Position numbers and translations under genes: made by a program. A stretch of 64,000 bases of DNA from Fen-1273 sp963837815 (GTDB lineage: Bacteria; Bacteroidota; Ignavibacteria; UBA10030; UBA6906), in NCBI GenBank assembly GCA_963837815.1, contig CAWIOS010000012.1, positions 310,001 to 374,000 on the forward strand. The letters run 5' to 3'. Below the pieces are notes generated by a model, which did not search any database, had not been told where the DNA came from, and saw nothing but the letters and a program-made list of their open reading frames with translations. This document shows, piece by piece, positions 50,891-59,858 of this stretch. Positions within the stretch are counted from its first letter, which is position 1. Every line of letters starts with the position of its first letter.

Positions 50891-51262
50891 TCACACGCCC
50901 GCTATGCATCGCCTGACGGCATTGAGAAAGTGCTCGTTGTGAAACGGCTTCTGAAACGTGAATTCCGCCCCAAAGTGCTTTGCAAGATGAAGATATTGCT
51001 CCGGACCAAGCTTCCCCCCCCCTGATATTGCGATGATCGGGAGCGTCTTGTTTTTCTTGCGAATAGCAAAAATCGTTTCGAGTCCCTCCTTTTCCGGCAT
51101 GATGATGTCCGTAATGATCAGATCGAAGGGCTTCTTATCAAGAAGCTCCAGTCCGCGGCTCCCGTTTTCGCTCCCCTCCGCGTCATAGCCGGCTTCCGAC
51201 AGCAACTGGACGATCATGGAGTTCATGATCTCGTCGTCCTCGATGACAAGGATCCTCGCCAT
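50891..51262 (-). CDS. Stand-alone CheY-like receiver (third type)
   Basis: A 123-residue receiver: Asp9-Asp10 pocket, phosphoacceptor Asp52 (ITDIIMP), Ser80 (AISGGGK) and Lys105 (QKPF). It differs clearly from the pair at 43307 and 45300 and has the common NtrC/Spo0F-like sequence style. The start is ATG 51262 with GGAGGGG just upstream; a longer start at 51451 would cover the intergenic region. It precedes the secreted protein/phosphatase pair on the same strand by 264 bases, so a functional link is possible but co-transcription is doubtful. Confidence 0.88.
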   Translation of the reverse strand: MARILVIEDDEIMNSMIVQLLSEAGYDAEGSENGSRGLELLDKKPFDLIITDIIMPEKEGLETIFAIRKKNKTLPIIAISGGGKLGPEQYLHLAKHFGAEFTFQKPFHNEHFLNAVRRCIAGV

Positions 51263-51772
51263 GCGCCCCTCCCCGCTTTCATCCAGCAATGACATTTCGT
51301 ATTGCCTCCACAATTTCATAGTGGCACGCGATGTGCCACCCTCCTTAACTCCAGGACCCTGGCAAATATGCCCCGGCCGGACCCCATTCGCTATTTGATC
51401 ACAGATTGGCCGATAGACCGTCACGGATTGTCCCCGGACTGTGGCCAACATTGGCCAATGGTGCGGGAATAAAAGGAACGAGTACGAACTTCACGAACAG
51501 AAAGAAGGTGTCATCGGTCTCTGTGCAGAAATGTCCGGTTGAGGAGTCCCATGGATGAATCGGTGGTGCGATTTGCGGCTCGATACATTGCCTTAGGTAG
51601 TTCGCCTGATGAATTATATTCGCAAAGTTTGTCGTTTTGTGTTGCAAATCGCGTTGTTTTCGAATATATTCTCACGGTTTGGGTAACAGTGTGAGGGACC
51701 CGGTTCTGCCGCCAAGACAACTCCAACGGGTGACAGACGGCGCCAGCATGTTACCACATAGACGAGGCTTCA
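51263..51772. promoter_or_regulatory. Divergent control region with a good promoter
   Basis: The 510-base gap between the receiver and the FN3-repeat gene has no gene. On the plus strand TTGCAA (51642-51647), a 17-base spacer and TATATT (51665-51670) make a good vegetative-type promoter about 100 bases before ATG 51773. The minus-strand half should hold the receiver promoter, but I could not define it. Confidence 0.5.
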
Positions 51773-54622
51773 ATGAAAACGACACTTCTCGCGGTTCTCG
51801 CGTGCCTCTCCTTCAGCCTTTCAACCGGACAGTCAACCTACCGGAAGGCGATATTCCTGCACCACTCCGTCGGGGACGTCATCTATCACGGTTCGTACGA
51901 AAATACTCCCGTACCGACGACGGTCCCACTGGAAGTCGGAACGTATAATGCCGCCCACGGGTATTCCGGCGCAGCCGCAGTCGCGATGGATGAGCCGTCG
52001 ACACGGCTGTTTCCGTCCCCCAATACCGGAGAAAATGACTGGTGGTACTGGCAGCAGATACTCTCCGGAAGTTCCGATGAGTCATCGACGTTCAATTCCT
52101 TTCTGAGCACGTACCCCGTCATCATCATCAAGACCTGCTATCTCTCCGAGGAGTTCATGTTCGCAGCCGACAGCGTCGAGGTGTACAAGTCGCACTACCG
52201 CGCTGTCGTGAGGTACATGTCGCAGCAGACGAACTTCTTCGTCATCTGGAACAACTATCCCGCGTACTACACGGGGACGGACAACCAGCTCCGGTCGTGC
52301 GTATTCAGCAGATGGGCGAAGGACACGCTTGCGACCGGGAAGGATGCCGTGTTCGGGGCATTCCCAAAGAACGTCTACGTCTTCGATGTCTTCAGAAAGA
52401 TCGCCGACCCGAATACCGGCGCGGAGCCGCTTCAGTACATCATCGGAGGGGGCGACGAACATCCGAGCAACGCGGCGGTGGCTATTGTCACACCGGCTTT
52501 TGTCAAGGAGACATTTGACGCCGCAATCGCCTACGAATCCGGCGCGACGACGGTCGTCACAACGCTTGCCGCGGTGAGCATCACTTCTTCGGGGGCCACG
52601 CTGAACGGGTCGGTGAACCCGGGCGGACTGGCAACGACGTACCATTTCGACTACGGAACCACGACGAGCTACGGCACTTCCACCACGAGCCAGTCCGCGG
52701 GATCCGGAACCGCGGCGGTGTCTGTCAACGCCACAGTGAGCGGTCTTTCGGCCGCAACGACATACCACTTCCGCCTGGCGGCTACGACCCCGGGGATTAC
52801 CGTGTACGGCAACGATCTTACATTCACGACTGCGGGAGGAACGGCGGCGCCTCCCTCGGTAACAACGGGCGCCGCAGGGAACGTGTCAACAACAGGCGCA
52901 CAGCTGAACGGCACGGTGAATCCCAACGGCACGGCAACGTCATACCACTTTGAATACGGCACGTCCGCGTCGTACGGCACATCGACAGCGACGCAGAGCG
53001 CGGGATCCGGAACCGCAGCCCAGGCGGTGAATACGACGCTCACCGGATTGACGCCAGGGACAACCTATCACTTCCGCGCGGCGGCGACATCCACCGGAGG
53101 GACCGCGTACGGCAGCGACGTTTCGTTCACCACCGCGTCGGCGACGGTCACCCCTCCCTCCGTGACGACGGGTGCAGCAGGGAACATTTCGACGACGGAC
53201 GCGCAGTTGAACGGCACGGTCAACCCCAACGGTGCGGCGACGTCATACCACTTCGAGTACGGCACCTCCACCTCGTACGGCACGTCGACAGCGACGCAGA
53301 GCGCAGGATCCGGCACCACCGGTCAGACGGTCAACGTACCGGTAACGGGACTGACCCCGGGGACCATCTATCACTACAGGCTGAGCGCGACAAGCACCGG
53401 GGGGACGGTGAACGGAAATGACGTCGTCTTTGCCACTTCCAACGCCGCTGTCGCGCCCTTCGCAGCGACCTCGGGAGCGAGCAACGTGAGCGCCATCGGA
53501 GCGCAGTTCAACGGGTCCGTGAATCCGAACGGATCGGCAACGAGCTATCACTTTGACTACGGGACAACGGCGGGGTACGGTGCTTCGACAGCGGCACAGA
53601 GCGCCGGTTCCGGCTTTGCCGCCGCCGCTGTGAGCGCCGTCGTCACCACGCTCTCACCCGGGACGCTCTACCACTTCCGGATCGTTGCGGTGAGCACAGG
53701 GGGAACGACAAACGGGAGGGATACCACGTTCACCACGGGCGAGGCCACGACGATGACGCCGGCGGTCATCACGTCCGTCGCGGGGAACATCACAAACACG
53801 TCAATGCAATTCTACGGCAGCGTCGACCCGAACGGTTCCCCAACGAACTACCATTTTGATTTCGGGACCACGACGGCCTACGGAACGTCGACGCCGGACC
53901 AGAGCGCGGGGTCGGGTACGAGCCCGGCCGCCGTGAGCGCGGCCGTGACCGGGCTGACTCCCGGGACGCTGTATCATTACCGCCTCGTCGCGACAAACGG
54001 CGGGGGGACCGTGGACGGGAGCGACTCCATGGCGACGACGGGAGGATCGGTGACAGCGCCCCCCGTCGCGATCACATCGCCTCCATCATCCGTGACGACG
54101 ACTGCCGCACAGCTCACGGGGACCATCAATCCCAACGGCGTGAGCACCACCTTCTACTTTGACTACGGGCTGACATCCTCCTACGGGTCATCGACTCCCC
54201 CACAGAGCGCCGGCTCGGGGAAGAGCGCGGTCCAGGTGAGCACAACGGTGACAAACCTGGAACAGGGGTTGACGTATCATTACCGGCTCGTGGCGTCGAA
54301 CATCCGGGGAACTTCGGACGGGGTCGATTCGACGTTCACCACGGCGATGAGTACGCCGAGAGAAGCGGTGCTCCTCCAGAACTATCCGAACCCGTTCAAC
54401 CCGACCACGACAATCCGGTACGGGGTTCCGTACAAGGCGCTCGTCACAATCACGGTCTTCAATGCCCTCGGCCAGCCTATCGCGAAGCTCGTCAATTCAG
54501 AACAGGACACCGGGTACCATGAAACGCAGTTCGACGGGAGCAGACTGGCATCGGGGACGTACTTCTACATGCTGCAGATGGGGGATTACGTGGAGACAAG
54601 AAGAATAGTCCTCATACATTGA
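51773..54622 (+). CDS. Secreted SGNH-like protein with six FN3-like repeats and T9SS tail
   Basis: A 949-residue secreted protein. A signal peptide is followed by residues ~24-255, an SGNH/GDSL-like domain (FLHHSVGDV at the start, FVIWNNYPAYY, and GGGDEHPSN supplying a likely Asp-x-His pair); the usual Gly-Asp-Ser block is not clear. Residues ~257-860 hold six ~100-residue FN3-like repeats with LNGTVNPNG, YHFEYGTS, QSAGSGT and GLTPGTTYH in each. The C-terminal ~85 residues are a T9SS type A tail (NYPNPFNPTT, VFNALGQPIA, ASGTYFYML). It should be surface-bound or released. The repeats probably act as a stalk or adhesive region. Confidence 0.85.
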   Translation: MKTTLLAVLACLSFSLSTGQSTYRKAIFLHHSVGDVIYHGSYENTPVPTTVPLEVGTYNAAHGYSGAAAVAMDEPSTRLFPSPNTGENDWWYWQQILSGSSDESSTFNSFLSTYPVIIIKTCYLSEEFMFAADSVEVYKSHYRAVVRYMSQQTNFFVIWNNYPAYYTGTDNQLRSCVFSRWAKDTLATGKDAVFGAFPKNVYVFDVFRKIADPNTGAEPLQYIIGGGDEHPSNAAVAIVTPAFVKETFDAAIAYESGATTVVTTLAAVSITSSGATLNGSVNPGGLATTYHFDYGTTTSYGTSTTSQSAGSGTAAVSVNATVSGLSAATTYHFRLAATTPGITVYGNDLTFTTAGGTAAPPSVTTGAAGNVSTTGAQLNGTVNPNGTATSYHFEYGTSASYGTSTATQSAGSGTAAQAVNTTLTGLTPGTTYHFRAAATSTGGTAYGSDVSFTTASATVTPPSVTTGAAGNISTTDAQLNGTVNPNGAATSYHFEYGTSTSYGTSTATQSAGSGTTGQTVNVPVTGLTPGTIYHYRLSATSTGGTVNGNDVVFATSNAAVAPFAATSGASNVSAIGAQFNGSVNPNGSATSYHFDYGTTAGYGASTAAQSAGSGFAAAAVSAVVTTLSPGTLYHFRIVAVSTGGTTNGRDTTFTTGEATTMTPAVITSVAGNITNTSMQFYGSVDPNGSPTNYHFDFGTTTAYGTSTPDQSAGSGTSPAAVSAAVTGLTPGTLYHYRLVATNGGGTVDGSDSMATTGGSVTAPPVAITSPPSSVTTTAAQLTGTINPNGVSTTFYFDYGLTSSYGSSTPPQSAGSGKSAVQVSTTVTNLEQGLTYHYRLVASNIRGTSDGVDSTFTTAMSTPREAVLLQNYPNPFNPTTTIRYGVPYKALVTITVFNALGQPIAKLVNSEQDTGYHETQFDGSRLASGTYFYMLQMGDYVETRRIVLIH
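52550..54350 (+). repeat. Six tandem ~300-base FN3-like coding repeats
   Basis: In-frame tandem units of about 300 bases each. Units 2 and 3 (about 52855-53157 and 53158-53455) are the most alike, with long identical blocks in both protein and DNA, which points to recent duplication or gene conversion; units 5 and 6 are the most diverged. Confidence 0.8.
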
Positions 54623-54642
54623 GGTTCCCGGAGCGGGGCTTC

Positions 54643-54671
54643 AAAAGGCGGGCCGTCGTCCCGCCTTTTTT
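54643..54671. terminator. Strong intrinsic terminator between convergent genes
   Basis: AAAAGGCGGG-N7-CCCGCCTTTT with six T on the right, 21 bases after the stop of the FN3-repeat gene. The A-run on the left gives a U-tract on the minus strand too, so it can also end the convergent PilZ-like unit (stop at 54709). Confidence 0.85.
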
Positions 54672-54708
54672 CTTGCCACGCCCGTTTGACGGAAGCACGG
54701 TAGACCCG

Positions 54709-54942
54709 TCAGTCCATCGTCGATCCGCTGTACATGATGAGCTCCGGGAGCACCCCCCCCGATCGCATCCTGTAATCGGCGATCAATCTGGCACGTATAT
54801 TCCCGTCCATCGTTCCGGTAATGATCGCATTGCCACTCCTGATAAAGAGGGTCGCATGTCCAACAAGATCCGGATCGATCTTCTCGATGAGTTCGAGTCT
54901 ATACGGAATTTCCGCCCCGTCAACAGCATACTCGTGTGTCAT
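54709..54942 (-). CDS. Small protein of unknown function downstream of the PilZ-like gene
   Basis: A 77-residue soluble protein, predicted mostly beta with a hydrophobic core (GHATLFIRSGNAIITGTMDGNIRA). It starts in an ATGA overlap with the stop of the PilZ-like gene, so it is translationally coupled and probably a partner of it. The family is not recognised. Confidence 0.65.
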   Translation of the reverse strand: MTHEYAVDGAEIPYRLELIEKIDPDLVGHATLFIRSGNAIITGTMDGNIRARLIADYRMRSGGVLPELIMYSGSTMD

Positions 54943-55328
54943 TGCAGCGTTTCTCCTTTCTGTTCCGCTCCTGTTCCGCCGATCACTGATCCCCGAAGGA
55001 CGCGTACGAGTGTGCGACCCGCTTCTCCCACTACGACGATTTCGACCTCTGCAACGATCCGCCGGGGCTGACCCGATTCCAGGACCGGGTCGTCGCGTCG
55101 TACGAGAGGGCGAACGATATTGAATCTCGCGCCGGGGAGCAGGGGCGTTCCCGCGGCGAAGGTGACATACACGCCGCGAAGTGTCACGTCGATAAGGAGG
55201 AGGTCATACACGGGCTTATAACCTCCCAGAATAAACGGCCCCAGTCTCAATGAAACGGAACTCCTCGTCCGGGACGGTACGGAATCGCGCCCCCATCGGT
55301 ACGACCCCTCGTGTGTCATCACATCCAT
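54939..55328 (-). CDS. PilZ-like domain protein
   Basis: A 129-residue cytosolic protein. Arg-rich SVPSRTRSSVSLRL is followed by LLLIDVTLRGVYVTF, close to the PilZ pattern RxxxR...(D/N)hSxxG that binds c-di-GMP (Thr replaces Ser). The second half (AGTPLLPGARFNIV, RRIVAEVEIVVVG, VRVLRGSV) forms the rest of the barrel. ATG 55328 has GGAGGAGG nine bases upstream. Its C-terminal ~75 residues match the lipoprotein at 57140 (TF-AGTPL--G and VLxGxV blocks), a link between an intracellular and an envelope protein. It may be a c-di-GMP effector, but no cyclase or phosphodiesterase is present here. Confidence 0.65.
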   Translation of the reverse strand: MDVMTHEGSYRWGRDSVPSRTRSSVSLRLGPFILGGYKPVYDLLLIDVTLRGVYVTFAAGTPLLPGARFNIVRPLVRRDDPVLESGQPRRIVAEVEIVVVGEAGRTLVRVLRGSVIGGTGAEQKGETLQ

Positions 55329-55589
55329 CTGTGTAACCCTCCTCCTGTAAGGACTGGTCGAACATACTCAGACGCCCAGCCTCCCGCAATGAAGAATTCA
55401 TCAAGAATTGATGGAAATGCATAAATAAATCATATAGAGAGCCTCTCCTGCGACCGGCTTGACGAATTTCTTACGCAAGCGGGGCATGTATTTACACTTT
55501 CTTGATTGCGCCAGGGTCCGGTTCATGAGATATTTCCGGCATCGGCCGGTACACCAGATCACGACAGTCACACACAGGAGAAATCTTAC

Positions 55590-57050
55590 ATGAAGCGTCG
55601 CTACAGGAAATCGTCACCCCCCTGTATGGCATGCATCCCGGGATTGGCTTGTCTTCTCCTCATGAACCCCGAGGGACGGACGATTGCTGCGGAGCAGCCT
55701 GCGGAGAATCATCAGCGGAGCGGAACTGCGGTCGAGGAGAAGGCCGGAGAGCAGTCGCCCTCGGGGAGCATGGCAGTCACGGATAGTGCGGCCGCGCAGG
55801 CGTCCGATTCGGCGGCGAGCGATCCATTCGCGTTCGGGGATTTCACGTGGCTGAACGGAAATGACCGGAGGCACTCCGCGGTTCTCGATTCAAAGATGTT
55901 TACCGGAAGCTTCATGGTGGACGTCAACTACAACTACTCGTTTAACAGACCGATCGATCACACGAATGTCGGCTCCACCGCCACGTTCCGCGAGGGGGAG
56001 GTCGATCTCTCGTTCGTGGGGGTCGGCGGCGACTTCCACTATGACAACGTGCGCGGGCGCTTGTTTCTCCAGCTCGGCACACGCGCGACGGGCGTTCCCC
56101 GCAACGACTTCAGCGTCTACAGGGGACAATTCGACCTCGCCGACGCGTACCGCTACATCAGCGAGGCGTACGGGGGATACCACTGGGACGTGTGGCACGG
56201 GATCAACCTTGACATCGGGATATTCATGTCGTATGTCGGGCTGATGTCCTACGCCAATTGCGAAAACTGGTCGTACCAGCCCTCGTACACGTCGGACAAC
56301 ACCCCCTGGTTCTTCCATGGCGCCCGGCTCCAGACGTTTCCCTCGGACAAGCTCAAGATCGAGCTCTGGCTTATCAATGGCTGGCAGACGTACGGTATGT
56401 TCAACGAGGAACCGGGGATGGGGTACCAGATTCTCTTCCGCCCGGAGGAATCCGTCGACGTCGTCGCAAACGGTTACTACGGCTATGACACGCCGGTGAA
56501 CCCGAACAGGCTGCGCGTGCACAGCGACAACAGCTTTCAATACCGGTACCGCCACAAACCGGGGGCGTTTATATCCAAGGCCGCATTTTCGATCACCGGG
56601 GACCTGGGATTCGAATCCGGGGGCGGCGTAACGCCATTTGGCGGTGCCGGAGGACCGGCACAGGATTTCATTGCGGCGATGTTCTACCATCGGCTCTGGT
56701 TCACCGATGAGAAGTTCGGCTGGACGTTCGGCGGCGGGTTTATGCATAACCCGGGACGGTATCTCGTGCTGCTGCCCACCGGCGTTGCGTCGACAACGTT
56801 CACGGAGAATCCCGGCGACAAGTTCGACGCATGGGATTGCTCAACGACGATTCAATACATGCCGAGCGAATCCATAACATGGCTCCTCGAGCTGGTCCAC
56901 AGGGAGGCCAACGTCCCGTATTTCGCGGGCCACGGGGGGGTGACTTCTCCCAACGGCTACAATCCCCCCCTCGGAGATCCGACGGGGTTCGTTCCGGACC
57001 TTGTCAAGACCGAGACTCGCATCATATTTGCATGCATGGTCAGATTCTGA
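55590..57050 (+). CDS. Outer-membrane porin (BBP2/OmpL-like beta-barrel)
   Basis: A 486-residue protein with a signal peptide near the N-terminus (a basic MKRRYRK then a hydrophobic segment) and a Ser/Ala-rich linker to about residue 70. A beta-barrel follows, with the pattern of 'putative beta-barrel porin 2' proteins: FMVDVNYNYSFNRPID, FVGVGGDFHYDNVRGRLFLQLG, WLINGWQTYGMFNE, FGGGFMHNPGRYLVLLP and a terminal aromatic (FACMVRF). It would let solutes across the outer membrane. ATG 55590 has AGGAG nine bases upstream; the earlier in-frame ATG at 55506 would put a polar leader before the signal. It is followed by a small lipoprotein 89 bases downstream. Confidence 0.8.
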   Translation: MKRRYRKSSPPCMACIPGLACLLLMNPEGRTIAAEQPAENHQRSGTAVEEKAGEQSPSGSMAVTDSAAAQASDSAASDPFAFGDFTWLNGNDRRHSAVLDSKMFTGSFMVDVNYNYSFNRPIDHTNVGSTATFREGEVDLSFVGVGGDFHYDNVRGRLFLQLGTRATGVPRNDFSVYRGQFDLADAYRYISEAYGGYHWDVWHGINLDIGIFMSYVGLMSYANCENWSYQPSYTSDNTPWFFHGARLQTFPSDKLKIELWLINGWQTYGMFNEEPGMGYQILFRPEESVDVVANGYYGYDTPVNPNRLRVHSDNSFQYRYRHKPGAFISKAAFSITGDLGFESGGGVTPFGGAGGPAQDFIAAMFYHRLWFTDEKFGWTFGGGFMHNPGRYLVLLPTGVASTTFTENPGDKFDAWDCSTTIQYMPSESITWLLELVHREANVPYFAGHGGVTSPNGYNPPLGDPTGFVPDLVKTETRIIFACMVRF

Positions 57051-57139
57051 TACGAGGAACGCGGAGGGGCCTGCCGGCATTTGAGGACCGCCAGGCGGGC
57101 ATCTCACAATATATGTGGTATTTCCGCAGGAGGAATACG

Positions 57140-57442
57140 ATGAGACAGCGCGCGATTCTTGCCGTTGTTGTTCTGTTCACGCTCGGGGGATGCGCCCGCT
57201 CATTTCAAATTATCCATGAGGCCGGAGGGAATGACGGCGCGTATATCACTTTTCCCGCGGGGACGCCCCTTCATGAAGGGGAGATCTATCGCATCGTGGG
57301 CGCAATACCCCCGCAGGGACACGGACGGACGAGACCGGTGCTCGGGAAGGTGCAGGTCCTGAGCCTGAAAAGCGACAACGTGGCGTTTGTGAAGGTTCTC
57401 GAAGGGACGGTCGAAAACGGCGTAACGGCAGAAAAAGAATAG
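57140..57442 (+). CDS. Small lipoprotein sharing a domain with the PilZ-like protein
   Basis: A 100-residue lipoprotein. The signal ends LFTLGGC (Cys 18) and AGGAGGA lies just upstream of ATG 57140. The mature part (AYITFPAGTPLHEGEIYRIV, RPVLGKVQVL, VKVLEGTVENG, AEKE) aligns along most of its length with the second half of the PilZ-like protein at 54939 (VYVTFAAGTPL, VRVLRGSVIGG, AEQK). It lacks the Arg-rich c-di-GMP-binding turn, so it should not bind the nucleotide. It follows the porin gene and probably acts at the inner leaflet of the outer membrane. Function unknown. Confidence 0.75.
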   Translation: MRQRAILAVVVLFTLGGCARSFQIIHEAGGNDGAYITFPAGTPLHEGEIYRIVGAIPPQGHGRTRPVLGKVQVLSLKSDNVAFVKVLEGTVENGVTAEKE

Positions 57443-57488
57443 CAGCGAGAGATGACCGAATTGGCAGATTTGTCAACACAAGAATGTC

Positions 57489-58567
57489 TTATCCTGTATT
57501 CCTCATCCCCGCCGAAATACCGTTCACCGTGGACCTGAGGACGGAAAGCGTGTCCCTGCGGAGAGCCCCCGACAAACGGGGATCCCTGAAACGACGTATG
57601 AACCGGATCTGGATGTAGCTGATGGGATCCATGTACGCGTTACGAAGAAGCAGCGACTGCCGGAGCGGCATGTCGCTTTCAAGGAGCGTCCTGCTCTTTT
57701 TTATCCTGAGGACCGCGCTGAGCGTTGCGTCATATTCCGCATTGATCCGGGAGTCACGAACGGATGCCCGTCACGGTCACCGCCGACCCATGACCCGAGC
57801 CTGAACGGAGGACGCTGGAAAAGCTCATGGACCGATGGATCGCCGACCGACTCCTCGAACGACCGGCAGAGCGACGGAATCGCTTCGTACAGGACGTTCT
57901 CAAAAAAGAACATCCCCCTCTGCACTTCATCCCTGACGGTGATCCTGTTGAACCGGAGATCGCTCGTCTGCCAGAGAAGAGTCACCTCAGCCTCGACGGT
58001 CTTCCACATCCGTTCACCGTCGGCGCGCGAGAGCCGTTCCGGATCGTTCCGTATGAGAAGCTCGGTAATCCTCCGGACCTTGCGCAGGACTGTCTGGCGG
58101 GTGGCTTCCGTGGGGTGTGCGGTAAACACCGGGGTGATGCACGTGCCGGCGAGAAACGACCGGAATGACTCTTCCAGCGTGCCGCGGGAGCGGAGCGTCT
58201 CCACCGCGCGGGCAAGCGGCGCATCCACCGGCCGGACGGACGGACGGGCCGCCGTACTGCGCGAGCGAATGCGAAACGCCTCGTCCGCCGCGTTTGCGAG
58301 GAGGAAGTAGATGTGGAACGCACGGACGATGCTCCGGGCCTCGCGCGCATCCAGCCTATTGACGAGCGCGCGGATCCTCGCACTCCGATCCCTTCCCCGC
58401 GCATTCCTGTCCGCCTTCGTCAGCCTGCGGAGTTTCTCCACTTTCCGGAACAGCGCATCCCCTTCCTGGTCCCGCAGGACCCTTCCCAGTATTTCGCCGA
58501 GCATGTGGATCTCCGTTCTCAGGCGCCTGTCGATCCGCCGTGCCCGGGGTTTTTCAATTCGTCGCAT
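57489..58567 (-). pseudogene. ppc: PEP carboxylase gene with the catalytic middle deleted
   Basis: The 5' part (58567 to about 57750) encodes ~270 residues of phosphoenolpyruvate carboxylase with the catalytic-His signature TAHPTEATRQTVL and GSWVGGDRDGHPFVT. Directly after this the frame is lost. From about 57745 another frame carries the enzyme's C-terminal end (LRQSLLLRNAYMDPISYIQI, TVNGISAGMRNTG and the stop at 57489). About 550 residues of a normal ~900-residue enzyme are missing, including the second active-site region. The result cannot fix CO2 onto PEP. An assembly collapse is the alternative explanation. It lies 31 bases downstream of proA on the same strand. Confidence 0.85.
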
Positions 58568-58598
58568 GTGGAAGAAGCGCTCCTCTGGAGGGGGGACC

Positions 58599-59858
58599 TC
58601 AATGCCTGATTTGACCGGTCCCGTGCACGATGAACTTCGCCGTCGTCAGTTCCGCAAGGCCCATCGGCCCGCGGGCATGGAGTTTCTGCGTGCTGATGCC
58701 GATTTCCGCACCGAGGCCGAATTCGAATCCGTCGGTGAAACGCGTCGAAGCATTCACGTACACTGCGGCCGAGTCCACCGAGCGGAGAAACCGTTCGCCG
58801 TTTGCCCTGTTCCCCGTGACGATTGCATCCGAGTGATGCGACCCGTACCTGTTGATGTGGTCGATCGCAGCCGGGAGATCACTGACGATTTTTATCGCGA
58901 TGATGAGATCGAGATACTCCTCCCGCCAGTCCGATTCCGCGGCGGGGGTCCCGCCGGGGATCAGCGCGAGGGCCCCGGGGTCACACCGCAGTTCCACCCC
59001 CGCGCTCCGCAATCGCGCCGCGACGAGAGGAAGGAACTTCCCTGCGATCTTTTCGTGGACGAGAAGCTTCTCCGCTGCATTGCACACCGAGGGACGCTGC
59101 ACCTTTGCATTGTACACGATCTCCTCCGCACGGCTGAGGTTCGCCGAGCTGTCGACGAAAACGTGGCAGTTGCCTTCACCGTGGGCGATGACGGGAACCG
59201 CGGAATTCTCCCTGACATACGCGATAAGCCGGCTCGATCCTCGCGGGATTATCACGTCAAGGAACTCCCTTTGCCTGAGCATCACGGCCACGGACTCCCG
59301 GTCGGCGGAGTCGATGAACCCGACGCTCCCCGGCGGAAGATCGACGTCCTCGAGGGCGGCACGGATCGTCCCGGCAAGCACCCTGTTCGTGTTCAATGCC
59401 TCCGATCCGCCCCGCAAGAGGACCGCGTTGCCTGACTTCAGGCAGAGAACGGAGGCATCGATCGTCACGTTCGGGCGCGCTTCATAGATGATCCCGACGG
59501 CGCCGAGCGGCACGCTCATCTTTTCGATCTTCAGGCCGTTCGGACGCCTCACGGTCTCCAGTATGCGGCCGACCGGATCGGGGAGCGCGATCACGTCACG
59601 CACGCCGCGAAGGATCCGCAGGATCCCTTTCTCTTCGAGCCTCAGGCGGTCCAGGATAACGGGAGAGAGCCCGTCCCGGCGGGCCTGTTCGACGTCATCC
59701 CTGTTTGCCGCCAGGACGGCAGGGGTGTTCGACCGCAGCCGGGAGATGACAGCCCGGAGCAGCCGGTTTTTCGCCGCCGTGGAGCAGTCATACAGGATCC
59801 CGCTCGCTTCCCTGACGGCGCGCGCCCGGGATTCAACGGCAGATTCGTTCATCGTCAT
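58599..59858 (-). CDS. proA: Gamma-glutamyl phosphate reductase
   Basis: A 419-residue enzyme of the aldehyde-dehydrogenase superfamily: gamma-glutamyl phosphate + NADPH gives glutamate-5-semialdehyde, the second step of proline synthesis. Diagnostic motifs: VPLGAVGIIYEARPNVT, KSGNAVLLRGGSEA, DVIIPRGSSRLI, the catalytic Cys in VQRPSVCNAAE and FGLGAEIGISTQKLHARGPMGL. Full length. The start overlaps the proB stop as ATGA, the classical proBA order, so both are made from one mRNA. The third enzyme (proC) is not in the window. Confidence 0.97.
   Translation of the reverse strand: MTMNESAVESRARAVREASGILYDCSTAAKNRLLRAVISRLRSNTPAVLAANRDDVEQARRDGLSPVILDRLRLEEKGILRILRGVRDVIALPDPVGRILETVRRPNGLKIEKMSVPLGAVGIIYEARPNVTIDASVLCLKSGNAVLLRGGSEALNTNRVLAGTIRAALEDVDLPPGSVGFIDSADRESVAVMLRQREFLDVIIPRGSSRLIAYVRENSAVPVIAHGEGNCHVFVDSSANLSRAEEIVYNAKVQRPSVCNAAEKLLVHEKIAGKFLPLVAARLRSAGVELRCDPGALALIPGGTPAAESDWREEYLDLIIAIKIVSDLPAAIDHINRYGSHHSDAIVTGNRANGERFLRSVDSAAVYVNASTRFTDGFEFGLGAEIGISTQKLHARGPMGLAELTTAKFIVHGTGQIRH

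Noticed and set aside
52585..52620. SSGAT motif in the FN3-repeat protein as an ApbE flavinylation site
   Set aside because: The residues sit in an FN3-like repeat, not in an FMN-binding domain, and the other required residues are missing.
52550..54350. Tandem repeats as a CRISPR array
   Set aside because: The units are ~300 bases long, in frame, and encode FN3-like domains. There are no short identical repeats with unique spacers and no cas genes.
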